Shown: positions 19,604 through 29,401, numbered from the stretch's first letter. The stretch: DNA of 64,000 nucleotides from an uncultured Clostridia bacterium (GCA_947626815.1 CANQTN010000003.1:1-64000), one strand, 5' to 3'. Made by a program: numbers and translations. Notes: generated by a model from the letters alone, not told the origin.

Positions 19604-19684
19604 GATGTTTTATATTCTATGAAAAGCACTAAATTTATAATTACATTCTAAAATTTATTGTTTATAAAATGCTATCATACTTAC

Positions 19685-20944
19685 TTATACTTTTTCTGCA
19701 ATTTCTACTGTTTCTTTTTCACCATTTCCTATTTTTATGTCTCTAACATGATCTATTTTTTCCCATGATGTTTCTCTTTTGAATAAACATTTAAAGTTTA
19801 TTAATAACCATGATCCCATAAATATTGGATAACACAATAATCCTTTTAACATCGGTTTTATTTGTCTTCTATCCAACAACATTGCTATTATTGCTGTAAT
19901 TATCGGCAAGAAAAATGTTGGTACTACAAATTTCAATATATTTATTAATAATTCTTGATTTGTCATTCCATTTCCCGCATACATTATAAAGTTTGTTAAT
20001 ACTAATACTACTGTTAGTATAAACATTGGTATACTTCCTATTATATATAAAAATCCATCAAAGTTCATCATTGTTTTATTTTTTTTTGTAGCGTCTACTA
20101 ACTGTTTTGTATATTCTTTTATACATTGCATATGACCTACTGTCCATCTACTTCTTTGTGACCAACTTTGTTTAAATCCTACTGGTTGTTCATCATATAC
20201 TATTGCATCTGTTGCCCATCCAAGTCTTTTGCCCTTTATTATTCTTTGTAAGGAAAATTCTATGTCTTCTGTTAATGTTTTTGTATCCCATCCTTGAGGT
20301 TTTACTACATCAAATCTTACCATAAATCCTGTTCCATTTAGTAATGGTGATAGTCCTAAGTTATATCTTGCTAAATGATAAAATCTATGCATCGTCCAAT
20401 AAAATAATGCATAACCAGCTGTAATCCAACTGTCTGTTGGGTTTTTTATGTCCCTATATCCTTGTACTACTTCTTCTCCCTGGCATAATTTTTTGTTCAT
20501 ACTTTTTATAAAGTTTGCATCTACTATGTTATCAGCATCAAATACAAAGAATGCATCATATTGAGCATTTTCTTTTATTTTTTGTTGCAAAAACCAGTCT
20601 AGTGCATACCCTTTTGTTTTCTTTGTAGTATTAAATCTTTCATACACAATTGCTCCTGCTTCTTGTGCTACTTTTGCTGTATTGTCTGTGCAATTATCTG
20701 CTATAACATAAATATCATACAATTCTTTATCATAATTTTGTGCTTTTAAACTTTCTATTAAATTTGCTATTACAGCTTCTTCATTATGTGCTGGTATTAT
20801 AGCCATAAATCTATAATTTTTGGTTGTTTTTAATGGTTTGTCTTTTATTTTTACTAACGAACACAAGCTTACTAGAAGTTGATATAACCAAAATATTGTT
20901 ATTATCCATACAATAGCTTCTCTTAGTATATATAAATAATCCAT
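19685..20944 (-). CDS. Family 2 glycosyltransferase, membrane-bound, processive type
   Basis: 419 residues. An N-terminal membrane helix precedes a GT-A domain with IPAHNEE (about residue 52), the DxD-like FDADN (about 133), the acceptor-site TEDIEF (about 222) and QRSRW (about 259), the motif of processive beta-glycosyltransferases such as hyaluronan or poly-N-acetylglucosamine synthases. Three or four C-terminal membrane helices follow. The ATG at 20944 is preferred to an upstream GTG because AGAGG lies between. The sugar and product are not readable from sequence. The GT39-like gene downstream could act on a related surface polymer. Confidence 0.85.
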   Translation of the reverse strand: MDYLYILREAIVWIITIFWLYQLLVSLCSLVKIKDKPLKTTKNYRFMAIIPAHNEEAVIANLIESLKAQNYDKELYDIYVIADNCTDNTAKVAQEAGAIVYERFNTTKKTKGYALDWFLQQKIKENAQYDAFFVFDADNIVDANFIKSMNKKLCQGEEVVQGYRDIKNPTDSWITAGYALFYWTMHRFYHLARYNLGLSPLLNGTGFMVRFDVVKPQGWDTKTLTEDIEFSLQRIIKGKRLGWATDAIVYDEQPVGFKQSWSQRSRWTVGHMQCIKEYTKQLVDATKKNKTMMNFDGFLYIIGSIPMFILTVVLVLTNFIMYAGNGMTNQELLINILKFVVPTFFLPIITAIIAMLLDRRQIKPMLKGLLCYPIFMGSWLLINFKCLFKRETSWEKIDHVRDIKIGNGEKETVEIAEKV

Positions 20945-21060
20945 TTTTTTACCTCTCACTTATCTTTTTCTTTTCTATAATATTATTATGCCTCCTTTTG
21001 TATTATACTATTATTGTCAAATTTTTGCAATGTTTTTTCCAATTTTTTTCTTAAAAAATT

Positions 21061-21262
21061 GTTACAGTCTGCTTATCAATGGTCAAAGATAATATATTAT
21101 TTATGCAGTAACAATTCGGGGGAACCAGCAAATTACAGATTGTAATGCAAATTTTATAATTTATTATAAAATTTGGTATACAAGCTGTTATGTAGCTGGG
21201 AGTTACAAATAAATAATATATTATCATTGACCATTTGTATCATTGACCAGTTAACTGTAACA
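21061..21262. repeat. MITE-like palindromic element, copy 2
   Basis: Same family as 15909-16106 but inverted: it starts GTTACAGT and ends ACTGTAAC, has the TGATAATATATTATTTAT core in both arms and the same interior (AACAATTCGGGGG...AGCTGGGAGTTAC). It lies between a GT2 gene and asd and leaves asd only ~50 bp of upstream sequence. Confidence 0.85.
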
Positions 21263-21316
21263 TTTAAATAGCTTTTGAATATTTTATATAAAATTTATTT
21301 TAAGGAGGTATTTACA

Positions 21317-22310
21317 TTGTCTAATTATAAAGTTGCTATTGTTGGCGCTAGTGGTTTAGTAGGAAGAACTGTTTTAAAAGTATTAGAAGAAAAAAAATTA
21401 AAAAATATTTCTTATACTCTCTTTTCTTCCCAAAAATCTGCTGGTTCCAAAATTAAATTTTTAGGGCAAGATTATATAATTTGTGAACTTAATGAAAATT
21501 CTTTTGACACACATTTTGATTTTGCTATTTTCTGCGCTCGGTGGCAGTGTTTCAGAAAAATATGCACCTATTGCTGTTTTGCATGGTTGTGTTGTTATTG
21601 ATAATAGTAGTGTTTTCAGAATGAATCCTGATGTTCCTTTGGTCGTTCCTGAAGTTAACTCAGATGATATTGCTACTCATCACGGAATTATCGCCAATCC
21701 CAATTGTTCTACTATTCAAGCAGTATTGCCACTAAAAGCAATTGCTAATAAATACTCTATAAAAAGAATTGTTTATTCTACTTATCAAGCTGTATCTGGT
21801 GCTGGTAGATATGGAATTGAAGATTTAGAACATAAAGCACAAGGAAATGATTTAAAAAAATTTCCTCATTCAATTTATAACAATTGTATCCCTCACATAG
21901 ATGTTTTTATGGAAGATGGTTATACAAAAGAAGAACATAAAATGATTAATGAAACTAGAAAAATACTACACTCTCCAAATCTAAAAATTACTGCTACCGC
22001 TGTAAGAGTACCAGTAATAAATTGTCATGGAGAATCTATTAATATTGAATTAGAAAATAATTTTGATATCTATGATATTAGACTATTACTAGAAAATTTC
22101 CCTGGTATTATAGTTGTTGATAATCCCGAAAAAAACTTTTATCCTTTAGCTAGCAAATCAGATGGTTATGATGAAGTTTTTGTTGGGCGAATTAGAAGAG
22201 ATTATAGTGTCGAAAATGGTCTAAATTTATGGGTCGTTAGTGACAATCTACGTAAAGGTGCTGCAACAAATGCAGTACAAATATTAGAAAAACAATTATC
22301 AACTAATTAA
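21317..22310 (+). CDS. asd: Aspartate-semialdehyde dehydrogenase, read with a +1 shift at CGG
   Basis: 330 residues after skipping one base at CGG 21539-21541, the usual length of the family. It makes aspartate semialdehyde from aspartyl phosphate with NADPH, feeding lysine/diaminopimelate, threonine and methionine synthesis. Seen: the nucleotide motif VAIVGASGLVGRTVL at the N-terminus, the catalytic Cys in ANPNCSTIQ and the C-terminal RVPVINCHGES. Frame 0 ends in ARWQCFRKICTYC, not family-like; the shifted frame continues GGSVSEKYAPIAV, matching the conserved Gly-Gly-Ser loop. The start is TTG at 21317, 8 bases after AAGGAGG. Without recoding the enzyme would be cut at one quarter. Confidence 0.85.
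21539..21541 (+). other. asd: CGG +1 recoding site in asd
   Basis: Codon 75 is CGG followed by T. Reading GCT-C-GGT-GGC gives Ala-Gly-Gly, the conserved loop of Asd. Confidence 0.8.
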
Positions 22311-22327
22311 TATTATTATTGTTTCAT

Positions 22328-22357
22328 TTGCATTTTATACTACAAATATGGTATAAT
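22328..22357 (+). promoter_or_regulatory. Sigma-A promoter of the HD-domain gene
   Basis: TTGCAT (22328-22333) and TATAAT (22352-22357) with 18 bp between, about 40 bp before the start codon. Confidence 0.65.
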
Positions 22358-22397
22358 TAATTTATAATTAATACATATGAAAATAGAGGAAATGAAA

Positions 22398-22934
22398 ATG
22401 AAACAATCACTTATGAACTTATCAAATAATGATAAAGAATTTCAAAATATAATAAAAAATTTAATAGAAAATGAAACTGTTCAAAAAATGAAAAATTATC
22501 GACAACATAATAATACTTCTTGTTTTGATCATTGTTATGCAGTTGCTTATTATTGTTTTATAATTTGTAAAAAATATGATTTAGATTATTATTCAGCTAC
22601 TCGTGCTGCTATGCTTCATGATTTATTCCTATATGACTGGAGAAAAAGACAATCAAACAGAAAAGGTTTTCATGCTTTTACCCATGGAAAACTTGCATGT
22701 AAAAATGCATGTAATCTATTTGAATTAAATGAAAAAGAAAAAGATATAATTATAAAACATATGTGGCCATTAACCATTGCTCTTCCAAAATCATTTGAAG
22801 GTTTTATTTTAACTTTTGTTGATAAATATTGTGCAACTTCTGAATTTTTTGAAGAATTTAAGTCTAACTTATTTTCTAAAAAAACTTTTCGATATGCATA
22901 TTTATTATTAAGCTTATTTATTATAAAAATATAA
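22398..22934 (+). CDS. HD-superfamily hydrolase
   Basis: 178 residues. The HD metal motif is seen as CFDHCYAVAYY followed by AAMLHDLFLYD (His-Asp pair) and a later KHMWP; members are metal-dependent phosphohydrolases acting on nucleotides or RNA. The ATG at 22398 is chosen because AGAGGA ends 7-8 bases upstream; two earlier in-frame ATGs overlap that site. It has its own promoter and terminator, so it is monocistronic. Substrate unknown. Confidence 0.8.
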   Translation: MKQSLMNLSNNDKEFQNIIKNLIENETVQKMKNYRQHNNTSCFDHCYAVAYYCFIICKKYDLDYYSATRAAMLHDLFLYDWRKRQSNRKGFHAFTHGKLACKNACNLFELNEKEKDIIIKHMWPLTIALPKSFEGFILTFVDKYCATSEFFEEFKSNLFSKKTFRYAYLLLSLFIIKI

Positions 22935-22967
22935 ATCAGATAAAATCTATATTTTATCTGATTTTTT
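22935..22967 (+). terminator. Terminator of the HD-domain gene
   Basis: ATCAGATAAAAT pairs with ATTTTATCTGAT, followed by six T. Confidence 0.85.
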
Positions 22968-22980
22968 ATATTCTAGGAAA

Positions 22981-23064
22981 GTCAAAGATAATATATTATT
23001 TATGCGTAACAATTAAATAATATATTATCTTTGACCATTTGTACCATTGATAAGTAGACTGTAA
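22981..23064. repeat. MITE-like palindromic element, shortened copy 3
   Basis: Holds both arms of the TGATAATATATTATTTAT core and the right end ...AGTAGACTGTAAC, but lacks most of the interior and the outer left arm; the left side joins directly to the TCTAGGAAA motif. Confidence 0.75.
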
Positions 23065-23081
23065 CTTTTAGAAAAAATTAA

Positions 23082-23429
23082 TTACGTTTTTTTACTTGTA
23101 CTTTCAGCCCATCTAATCATTTTTATATCTTTATATTTATTTAATACTTCTTTATATTTATCATATTCTTCCTCCCATAAAGCATCTGGTACATTATCAA
23201 ATGCTTTAAATATTCTTTCCGCTTCTGATAAATAAATTACCTGTTCTTGTGGTGACATGTTTTCATATTGTTTAGCAAATTTATATAATTTATCTAGTAA
23301 TTGATTTGCTTCTATAAAAGACCAAAAATCTTTTATCTTTATTCCAAACAATTTTATTTGTAGCACAGAATATGCTATCAATGCAAATATTATAAATACT
23401 AGTATATATATTACTACGAATATTGACAT
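23082..23429 (-). CDS. Small membrane protein of unknown function
   Basis: 115 residues: one N-terminal membrane helix (residues 3-25), then a charged helical part rich in Glu, Lys and Tyr (DALWEEEYDKYKEVLNKY) ending TSKKT. It is followed downstream by a MITE-like repeat rather than another gene. No motif recognised. Topology suggests a cytoplasmic helical tail on a single anchor. An AGAGGTG precedes the start. Confidence 0.6.
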   Translation of the reverse strand: MSIFVVIYILVFIIFALIAYSVLQIKLFGIKIKDFWSFIEANQLLDKLYKFAKQYENMSPQEQVIYLSEAERIFKAFDNVPDALWEEEYDKYKEVLNKYKDIKMIRWAESTSKKT

Positions 23430-23584
23430 TTTGATTACACCTCTTTTGTTTCTCTCTTTTGCACTTTTTTAGTATACCATATTAACTTTTTTTTTGCAAC
23501 TTATATTTTTTATATTAAATTATTCATATTTTTTATTTTACATGTTATAATTATAAAAAATCAATTCAAAGGGAGTTCTTATAT

Positions 23585-24445
23585 ATGGACAATAAATTTG
23601 AAATAACCAAAAGAGCTGGAATCTATGGAATAATTGGTAATATTTTTTTATTAATCATAAAAACTATAGTTGGTTTTATTAGTCATAGTCAAGCTTTAAT
23701 AGCTGACAGTTTTAATAGTGCTGGTGATATTTTTGCTTCTTTAATGACTTTTATTGGTAATAAAATAGCTAGTGAACCAAATGATAAGGATCATAATTTA
23801 GGTCATGGAAAAGCAGAATATATTTTTTCTATGTTTATCAGTATTTCAATGGTTTTAGTTTCTGCTAAACTACTATATGATTCTGTCATTTCCTTAATTA
23901 CAGGTAGTAAACTTAACTTTTCTTGGTTTTTAGTTGTTGTATGTTTGGCAACAATTTTAACAAAATTGTGTCTTTTAATATACACCAAAAAAGCTTATAA
24001 TAAATACAAAAATATATTATTAGAAGCTAGTATGAAAGATCACAGAAATGACTGTATCGTAACATTATTTACTTTGCTTTCTGTTTTATTAACTCTAGCA
24101 AATATCTATTGGTTCGATAGTTTAGTTGGTATTGGAATTTCTATTTGGATTTGCTATACTGGTGTTACCATTTTTATTGAAAGTTATAATGTTTTAATGG
24201 ATATTAGTATAGATGATAAAACTAAAGATTTAATTTTAGATATTACTAATAGTTATAAAGAAATTCAATTTGTTGACGATATTATTTCTACTCCTGTTGG
24301 TGATAAATATTTAATTTTTCTGACTATCAGCTTAGATGGTAATATGTCCACTTTTGAAAGTCATGAATTAGCTGATAATTTAGAAAATACTATAAATGGA
24401 TTAGATAAAATTTATAAAACTATAGTCCATGTAAACCCAATATAA
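23585..24445 (+). CDS. Cation diffusion facilitator family transporter
   Basis: 286 residues with about six membrane helices and a cytoplasmic C-terminal domain. Family metal sites are visible: ALIADSFNSAGD in helix II and MKDHRNDCIVT in helix V, each with the paired acidic/His residues that bind divalent metal. CDF proteins export Zn, Mn, Co or Fe in exchange for protons. The helix-II site reads DxxxD (Asp-Ser-Phe-Asn-Ser-Ala-Gly-Asp), more like the Mn/Fe-type branch than the Zn-type HxxxD, but that is only suggestive. GGGAG precedes the ATG. Confidence 0.9.
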   Translation: MDNKFEITKRAGIYGIIGNIFLLIIKTIVGFISHSQALIADSFNSAGDIFASLMTFIGNKIASEPNDKDHNLGHGKAEYIFSMFISISMVLVSAKLLYDSVISLITGSKLNFSWFLVVVCLATILTKLCLLIYTKKAYNKYKNILLEASMKDHRNDCIVTLFTLLSVLLTLANIYWFDSLVGIGISIWICYTGVTIFIESYNVLMDISIDDKTKDLILDITNSYKEIQFVDDIISTPVGDKYLIFLTISLDGNMSTFESHELADNLENTINGLDKIYKTIVHVNPI

Positions 24446-24472
24446 AAGGCACTCAAATATGAGTGCTTTTTA
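24446..24472. terminator. Bidirectional terminator
   Basis: AAAAGGCACTCA pairs with TGAGTGCTTTT between two convergent genes; A and T runs flank both sides. Confidence 0.8.
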
Positions 24473-25810
24473 TAAATTTCTTCTATCATAAATCATTGCA
24501 TCTTGCTCTAATTCTGTTTTAGTTTGCTTTTTAATATCTTCAATAGTTTGCATTTTATTTTCGCTATTTTCAGTTTTATTCCTATCTGCAACATTTTTCA
24601 TCATTCTATCTCTTACTTCTCTTTCTGTAAATACTGAACTTATATCTTCATCTTGCATTAATTCTTTTACACTTTCGTCAAATTCTTGTTGCGTAAAATG
24701 TATATGCCCTGTATTTTCATTTCCATCTATTTCTTTATATGTTAAATCATCTGGAATATCTCCTGCCTTTTCATGTTTTTCTGCTTCTTCATAACTATTT
24801 GCCGATTCATAAACTCCACCTTTATCTCCCATTGCTGCTCTTCTCACTTCTGTACGTGTTGCATATAAAGTCTGATTTCCTCTCATTTCAGTTGTTACTA
24901 ATTCATTATTATTTGGAGAATATGCACCTATATTAACTTCAAAATTATCCCCATGATCCTTGTCTAATTGAATAATTTTTCTACCTATTCTATACTCAGA
25001 TAATACTGCATCTTTTTCAACATTTCCATTAGTTTCTATTTGATATTGCTGTTCTCTAGGATTATTTCCTGAACTATGATTTTGCTCTAATTCTGGAATA
25101 TATTTTTTTAATGGTTCGATTTTTTTTCCTTTTTCATCTTCACTAATTACTGCTAATCCATACTGTGTTGTTGGAACATCTATTGCTTGTCCACGTTCAT
25201 CTTTCATTTTTGACATTTTATCTGAACATATTACAGCAATTTTTTTTGCATCTTCTGGTAATCTATTTCCTAACCACTTTTTAAAATTTTCTACATCTGT
25301 TGCTCTTTCATCTAAATCTATTTCTTGTACAATATCTCCATTAGTTATATTATTTTCTTGTTTATTTGCCCTGTTTGCTAGCTCATTATTTACTCTGTTT
25401 GATGTCATCTCATCATCTTCTATTTTACTATCACTTTTTTTGTCATCTTTTTTTACCTCCACTACTGAAATTGATTTTACCTTACGTCTTTCTATTCCAA
25501 TTTCTTCTAAATATTTACCTATTACCTTATTATCACTTACTTCATCTTCTATATCCTCTAAACTCATTTGATCTATTTTTTGCTTTACTTCATCTATTAT
25601 CTGTTTTATTTCATCTTTACTTTGTGCACTTAATTCATTTTCAATTGTATTCCTTTTTTCCAAATCTATTAACATAATTTTTGAATCTTTCATTACATTT
25701 TTGTCATATATTCCTATTAAAATTCCATTATTATAATATTCATAAATTCCGTTATCATTTTTTCTAATTGTTATATTTATATATCTTCCACCATCTAAAC
25801 TTACTACCAT
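24470..25810 (-). CDS. Conserved-looking cytoplasmic protein of unknown function
   Basis: 446 residues, no signal peptide and no membrane helix. The N-terminal ~45 residues look like a small beta domain (VVSLDGGRYINITIRKND); a charged helical region follows, then a 100-residue Glu/Lys/Asp/Asn-rich linker, a middle segment with VQEIDLDERATDVENFKKWL, and a C-terminal Glu/Lys-rich part. The ATG at 25810 follows AAGGAG with 8-base spacing; that site overlaps the end of the +1-shifted rimO frame, whose TGA is 5 bases upstream of this ATG, so the two are coupled. I do not recognise the family. Confidence 0.7.
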   Translation of the reverse strand: MVVSLDGGRYINITIRKNDNGIYEYYNNGILIGIYDKNVMKDSKIMLIDLEKRNTIENELSAQSKDEIKQIIDEVKQKIDQMSLEDIEDEVSDNKVIGKYLEEIGIERRKVKSISVVEVKKDDKKSDSKIEDDEMTSNRVNNELANRANKQENNITNGDIVQEIDLDERATDVENFKKWLGNRLPEDAKKIAVICSDKMSKMKDERGQAIDVPTTQYGLAVISEDEKGKKIEPLKKYIPELEQNHSSGNNPREQQYQIETNGNVEKDAVLSEYRIGRKIIQLDKDHGDNFEVNIGAYSPNNNELVTTEMRGNQTLYATRTEVRRAAMGDKGGVYESANSYEEAEKHEKAGDIPDDLTYKEIDGNENTGHIHFTQQEFDESVKELMQDEDISSVFTEREVRDRMMKNVADRNKTENSENKMQTIEDIKKQTKTELEQDAMIYDRRNL

Positions 25811-25815
25811 AATAT

Positions 25816-27190
25816 TCACTCCTTTTCATCAAAATTTGCTAATAAATCATAATTACTTATTCCGTGTTATTTGACATTTTACAAATTTATTTATTATTTT
25901 TTCCTTTTTATTATTTTTTATATATACTAGTCCATCTATTTCTGGAACATCTTGCATAGTTCTTGCAATATAATATTTTCCATCAAAAGATATATTTTCT
26001 ACTAATACTTCATACTTTTTATTTAGTTTTTCCATTAGCTTTTCTTTTGATATTCTTTGCTGTAATTCCATTACCTTATTATATCTCGACTTTTTAGTAT
26101 TCCCATGAATCTGCTCTGAAAGCTTAGAAGCTGGTGTTCCCTCTTCTTTTGAATACATAAAAGCTCCTAATTTATCAAATTTTGTTTCCTCTACAAATTT
26201 TAGTAATTCTTCAAATTCTTCTTTAGTTTCCCCTGGAAATCCAACTATTAAACTTGTCCTTAATGTCACATCTGGTATATTTTTTCGTATTTTTTCTATT
26301 AGTCCTTTTATCTGTTCTTTAGATGTTCTTCTATTCATCTTCCTTAAAACTGTATCTGATATATGCTGTATTGGTATATCAAAATATTTAGCAATTTTAG
26401 GGTTTGTTGCAACTGTATCTATTAGTTTATCTGTTATTCCTTCTGGATAAGAATATAAAAATCTAATCCACTTTATTTCTTCTATTTTACTAATTTCTTC
26501 TAATAGTTCTGGCAATTTTTCTTCTCCATATATATCTATACCATATTTAGTCGTATCTTGTGCTATTACAATAATTTCTTTTATTCCTTTTTTTGCTAAT
26601 TCTCTTGCCTCTTGTATTATGTCTTCTTTCTTTCTACTTACAAATGGACCTCTAATATATGGGATTGCACAATATGTGCATCTATTACTACATCCTTCTC
26701 CTATTTTTAAATATGCATAGTTTTGACCAGTTGTAACAGTTCTTTCTAAAAACTCATTTTGTTTTAGCATTGGCATTTTAGGTATATCTAAAATTTTTTT
26801 ATTTATTGTAGTTTTACTTTTTACGACTATATTTCTTTTTATTAAATTTTCAATTTTTTCCCATAATTTATCATATTCATCTATTTTTATAAATAAATCT
26901 ACTTCTGGAATTGCTTTTATTAATTCTTCATAATATCTTTGTACCAAACATCCCATTACTATTAGATATTTGCAATTTTTTTTCTTATATTCTGCCATTT
27001 CTAAAATTGTATTTATTGCTTCTTCTTTGGCTGTCTCAATAAAACCACATGTATTAATAATTAATATTTCTGCATTTTCTTCTTGATTTGTTATTTCATA
27101 TTTATGCTTTTTAAATAAACCTATTGTTGCTTCTGTATCAATTAAATTCTTACTACAACCAAGTGATATAAATCCTACTTTCAAATTCAA
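25816..27190 (-). CDS. rimO: Ribosomal protein S12 methylthiotransferase RimO, C-terminus via +1 shift at CGG
   Basis: 457 residues. A radical-SAM enzyme adding a methylthio group to an Asp of ribosomal protein S12. Seen: ISLGCSKNLIDTE (first Cys of the second cluster, RimO-type), a further Cys in NTCGF, CLVQRYYE, and the radical-SAM CxxxCxxC in GCSNRCTYCAIP; a TRAM domain follows. In frame 0 it ends ITRNK at 25853; skipping one base at CGG 25862-25864 gives ITGISNYDLLANFDEKE, and the tyrosine-Asp-Leu ending is what RimO TRAM domains normally have. Start taken as TTG 27190 after GAGGAG; a second TTG six bases on is possible. Confidence 0.88.
25862..25864 (-). other. rimO: CGG +1 recoding site in rimO
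   Basis: Codon 443 is CGG followed by A. ACA-C-GGA continues into a family-like C-terminus ending five bases before the next start codon. Confidence 0.78.
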
Positions 27191-27198
27191 CTCTCCTC

Positions 27199-28383
27199 TT
27201 AATTTTTATGACTACAAATATGTTTCCTTGTTAATTCCATTAAGTCTAATTTAGTAAAACCCTCTACTTGTGTTTTGCTTCTATCTTTTTTTAGCTCCTC
27301 TATTAATAGTTCTTGTATTTTCGCTTTATTTTCTTCTTTTTTCATATCAATATAATCTACAATTATTATTCCACCTATGTCCCTAAGTCGCAACTGTTTT
27401 GCTATTTCTACTGTTGCTTCTTTGTTTACCTTATATACCGTTTGCTCTAAATCTTGAGAACCTGTATATTTACCAGTATTCACATCAATTGCCGTTAATG
27501 CCTCTGTTTTATCTATTGTTATAAATCCTCCACATTTTAACCAAATTTTTCTATTTTTCATTCTTTCTATTTGTTTTTCTAAATCATATGTTTCTAATAA
27601 ATTATTTTTCTGTACTAATTCTATCTTTAAATTTTTAAATTCTTCATTTTCATTTTTTAAATTTTCAAGATCTTTTTTTATTTCTTTATTGTTTACTATT
27701 ATTTTATTAATGTCCTCAATTGATAAATCTATTAGCATCTTTTCTATTATGTCTTCACTTTCATATAATAGCTTTGCTTGTTTTAAATCTGGATCAATAC
27801 TAGTTTGAAGAATACTATTCCATTTATTTTCCACTCTTTTTATGTCTTCTATTATTTCTTTTTCTTTATTTTCTGCTGATGTTCTTATAATTGCTCCATT
27901 ACCTTCACTTAAATTTTCTCTTACAAGTTTTTTTAACCTTTCTTGTTCTTTTATATCTTCTATTTTTTGAGAAACCGCTATAATATCTGTATTTGGCAAT
28001 AATGCAATATATTTACTAGGTAAATTTATATGTGTTGATACTCTTGCTCCTTTTTGTTCATTACTATCTTTTTTTACTTGTACCAATATTCTTTGATCTG
28101 GTCTTATCAATTCTTCTATTTTTAGGTTTAAATCTTGAGTTTCTTTTTTCTCATCAACTTGCTGTAAAATATCTTTTAAATGAATAAAACTATTTTTATC
28201 TGCTCCTATATCAACAAATGCTGCTTGCATTCCCTTTACTACATCTTTTATTACTCCTATATAGATATTTCCTTCTTTTCTTTTTGATTCTTCATTTTCT
28301 TCATAATATTCTAATAACTTACCATTTTCAATTAATGCGATTATTTTTTCATCACCATTTTTTTGTACAACTATTTCTGTCAT
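27199..28383 (-). CDS. rng: Ribonuclease G/E family protein, short C-terminus
   Basis: 394 residues. Single-strand endoribonuclease of the RNase E/G family with an N-terminal S1-like domain (GVIKDVVKGMQAAFVDIGAD) and the catalytic Asp segments TAIDVNTGKYTG and RDIGGIIIVDYIDM. It stops soon after LMELTRKH, before the CPxC zinc-link region found in most members, and I see no CGG there that would extend it. Dimerisation may therefore differ. The stop is eight bases before rimO, so the two are cotranscribed. Confidence 0.85.
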   Translation of the reverse strand: MTEIVVQKNGDEKIIALIENGKLLEYYEENEESKRKEGNIYIGVIKDVVKGMQAAFVDIGADKNSFIHLKDILQQVDEKKETQDLNLKIEELIRPDQRILVQVKKDSNEQKGARVSTHINLPSKYIALLPNTDIIAVSQKIEDIKEQERLKKLVRENLSEGNGAIIRTSAENKEKEIIEDIKRVENKWNSILQTSIDPDLKQAKLLYESEDIIEKMLIDLSIEDINKIIVNNKEIKKDLENLKNENEEFKNLKIELVQKNNLLETYDLEKQIERMKNRKIWLKCGGFITIDKTEALTAIDVNTGKYTGSQDLEQTVYKVNKEATVEIAKQLRLRDIGGIIIVDYIDMKKEENKAKIQELLIEELKKDRSKTQVEGFTKLDLMELTRKHICSHKN

Positions 28384-28476
28384 TTCAAATTACATTCCTT
28401 TCTTGTTTACTCACACATGCTTCAAATTATTTACAACAGGTAATTATGATTTTTTTTTATTTATTATTTATTGCTC

Positions 28477-29034
28477 TTAATTAAATTTATTCATTGCTAT
28501 ATCTATACCATTTTTTATTATCTCTACTATTGCTTCTTTTGCCATATCAGTTCCCTTTTCTAATTTTTCTATATCTTCTTCATCAATTGCCCCTATAACA
28601 TGTTCTATTAAATCTTTTTCTCCTAATGGCATTCCTATTCCAACTCTTACTCTTTTAAAATTTTGAGTATTTAGTTCATGTACAACTGATTTCATTCCAT
28701 TATGTGTACCAGCTCCTCCAGACTTTCTTACTTTGATATTCCCTGGTTCTATATCTATATCATCATATATAACTATTAAACTTTCTATATCCATTTTATA
28801 AAAATCTACTATTTGTTTTATGCTCTCTCCACTTAAATTCATAAAAGTTTGTGGTTTTAATAAAATAACTTTTTCCCCTTCTATTATTCCACTTCCATAT
28901 AATCCTTTAAATTTGTTTCTTGTTATTTCTATTTCATACTGTTTTGCCAATTTATTTATAACATTAAATCCCATATTATGTCGTGTATTACTGTAATCTT
29001 CTTCTGGATTTCCTAACCCTACTATTAAGTACAT
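28477..29034 (-). CDS. pth: Peptidyl-tRNA hydrolase
   Basis: 185 residues. It frees tRNA from peptidyl-tRNAs dropped by ribosomes. Conserved segments: MYLIVGLGNPEEDYSNTRHNMG (with Asn and the catalytic His), KPQTFMNLSG and GGAGTHNGMKSV. The ATG at 29034 is used, since AGGAAG lies just upstream and the 19 extra residues of the longer frame are not family-like. If the recoding described in this window causes ribosome stalling, this rescue enzyme is relevant, but it is universal. Confidence 0.95.
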   Translation of the reverse strand: MYLIVGLGNPEEDYSNTRHNMGFNVINKLAKQYEIEITRNKFKGLYGSGIIEGEKVILLKPQTFMNLSGESIKQIVDFYKMDIESLIVIYDDIDIEPGNIKVRKSGGAGTHNGMKSVVHELNTQNFKRVRVGIGMPLGEKDLIEHVIGAIDEEDIEKLEKGTDMAKEAIVEIIKNGIDIAMNKFN

Positions 29035-29141
29035 TTTTCTTCCTACTTTCTGCTTAATTTTTATCTCTATTAATTTTATATTGTTTTTCACTTTTTTTCA
29101 AGCTTTTAAATGCAATTTGTTATTAGAAATAAACTTTTTTG

Positions 29142-29370
29142 CAATTTTTGTAATCTTTTAGGTAGGGGGTATCTCTAAAAAAATAAATGAAAAAGTGAAT
29201 TGAAAGAAATTTAATATAGAAGTTCTTTAATCATTTTATGGAAAATGTTCATGTTTGCCATGAAAGGGTGCCATAAAATGATTTTAGAACTTCTTATTTA
29301 AATCTTCTTGAACGAACTTTTGAATGTATTTTTTTAGAGATACCCCCTACCTAAAAGATTACAAAAATTG
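29142..29370. repeat. 229-bp palindromic element between spoVG and pth
   Basis: The outer arms (29142-29184 and 29327-29370) are nearly perfect inverted copies built on TCTTTTAGGTAGGGGGTATC; inner arms pair around CATTTTATGG/CCATAAAATG near 29241-29271. No open frame. It could be a MITE or, being transcribed downstream of spoVG, a long RNA hairpin. A second copy would settle which; none is in the window. Confidence 0.8.
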
Positions 29371-29401
29371 TCAAAAAGCATATTCACAACAATTAAACAA
29401 A

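Noticed and set aside
15909..23064. CRISPR array
   Set aside because: The repeats are few, long and palindromic, kilobases apart, with no regular spacers or cas genes.
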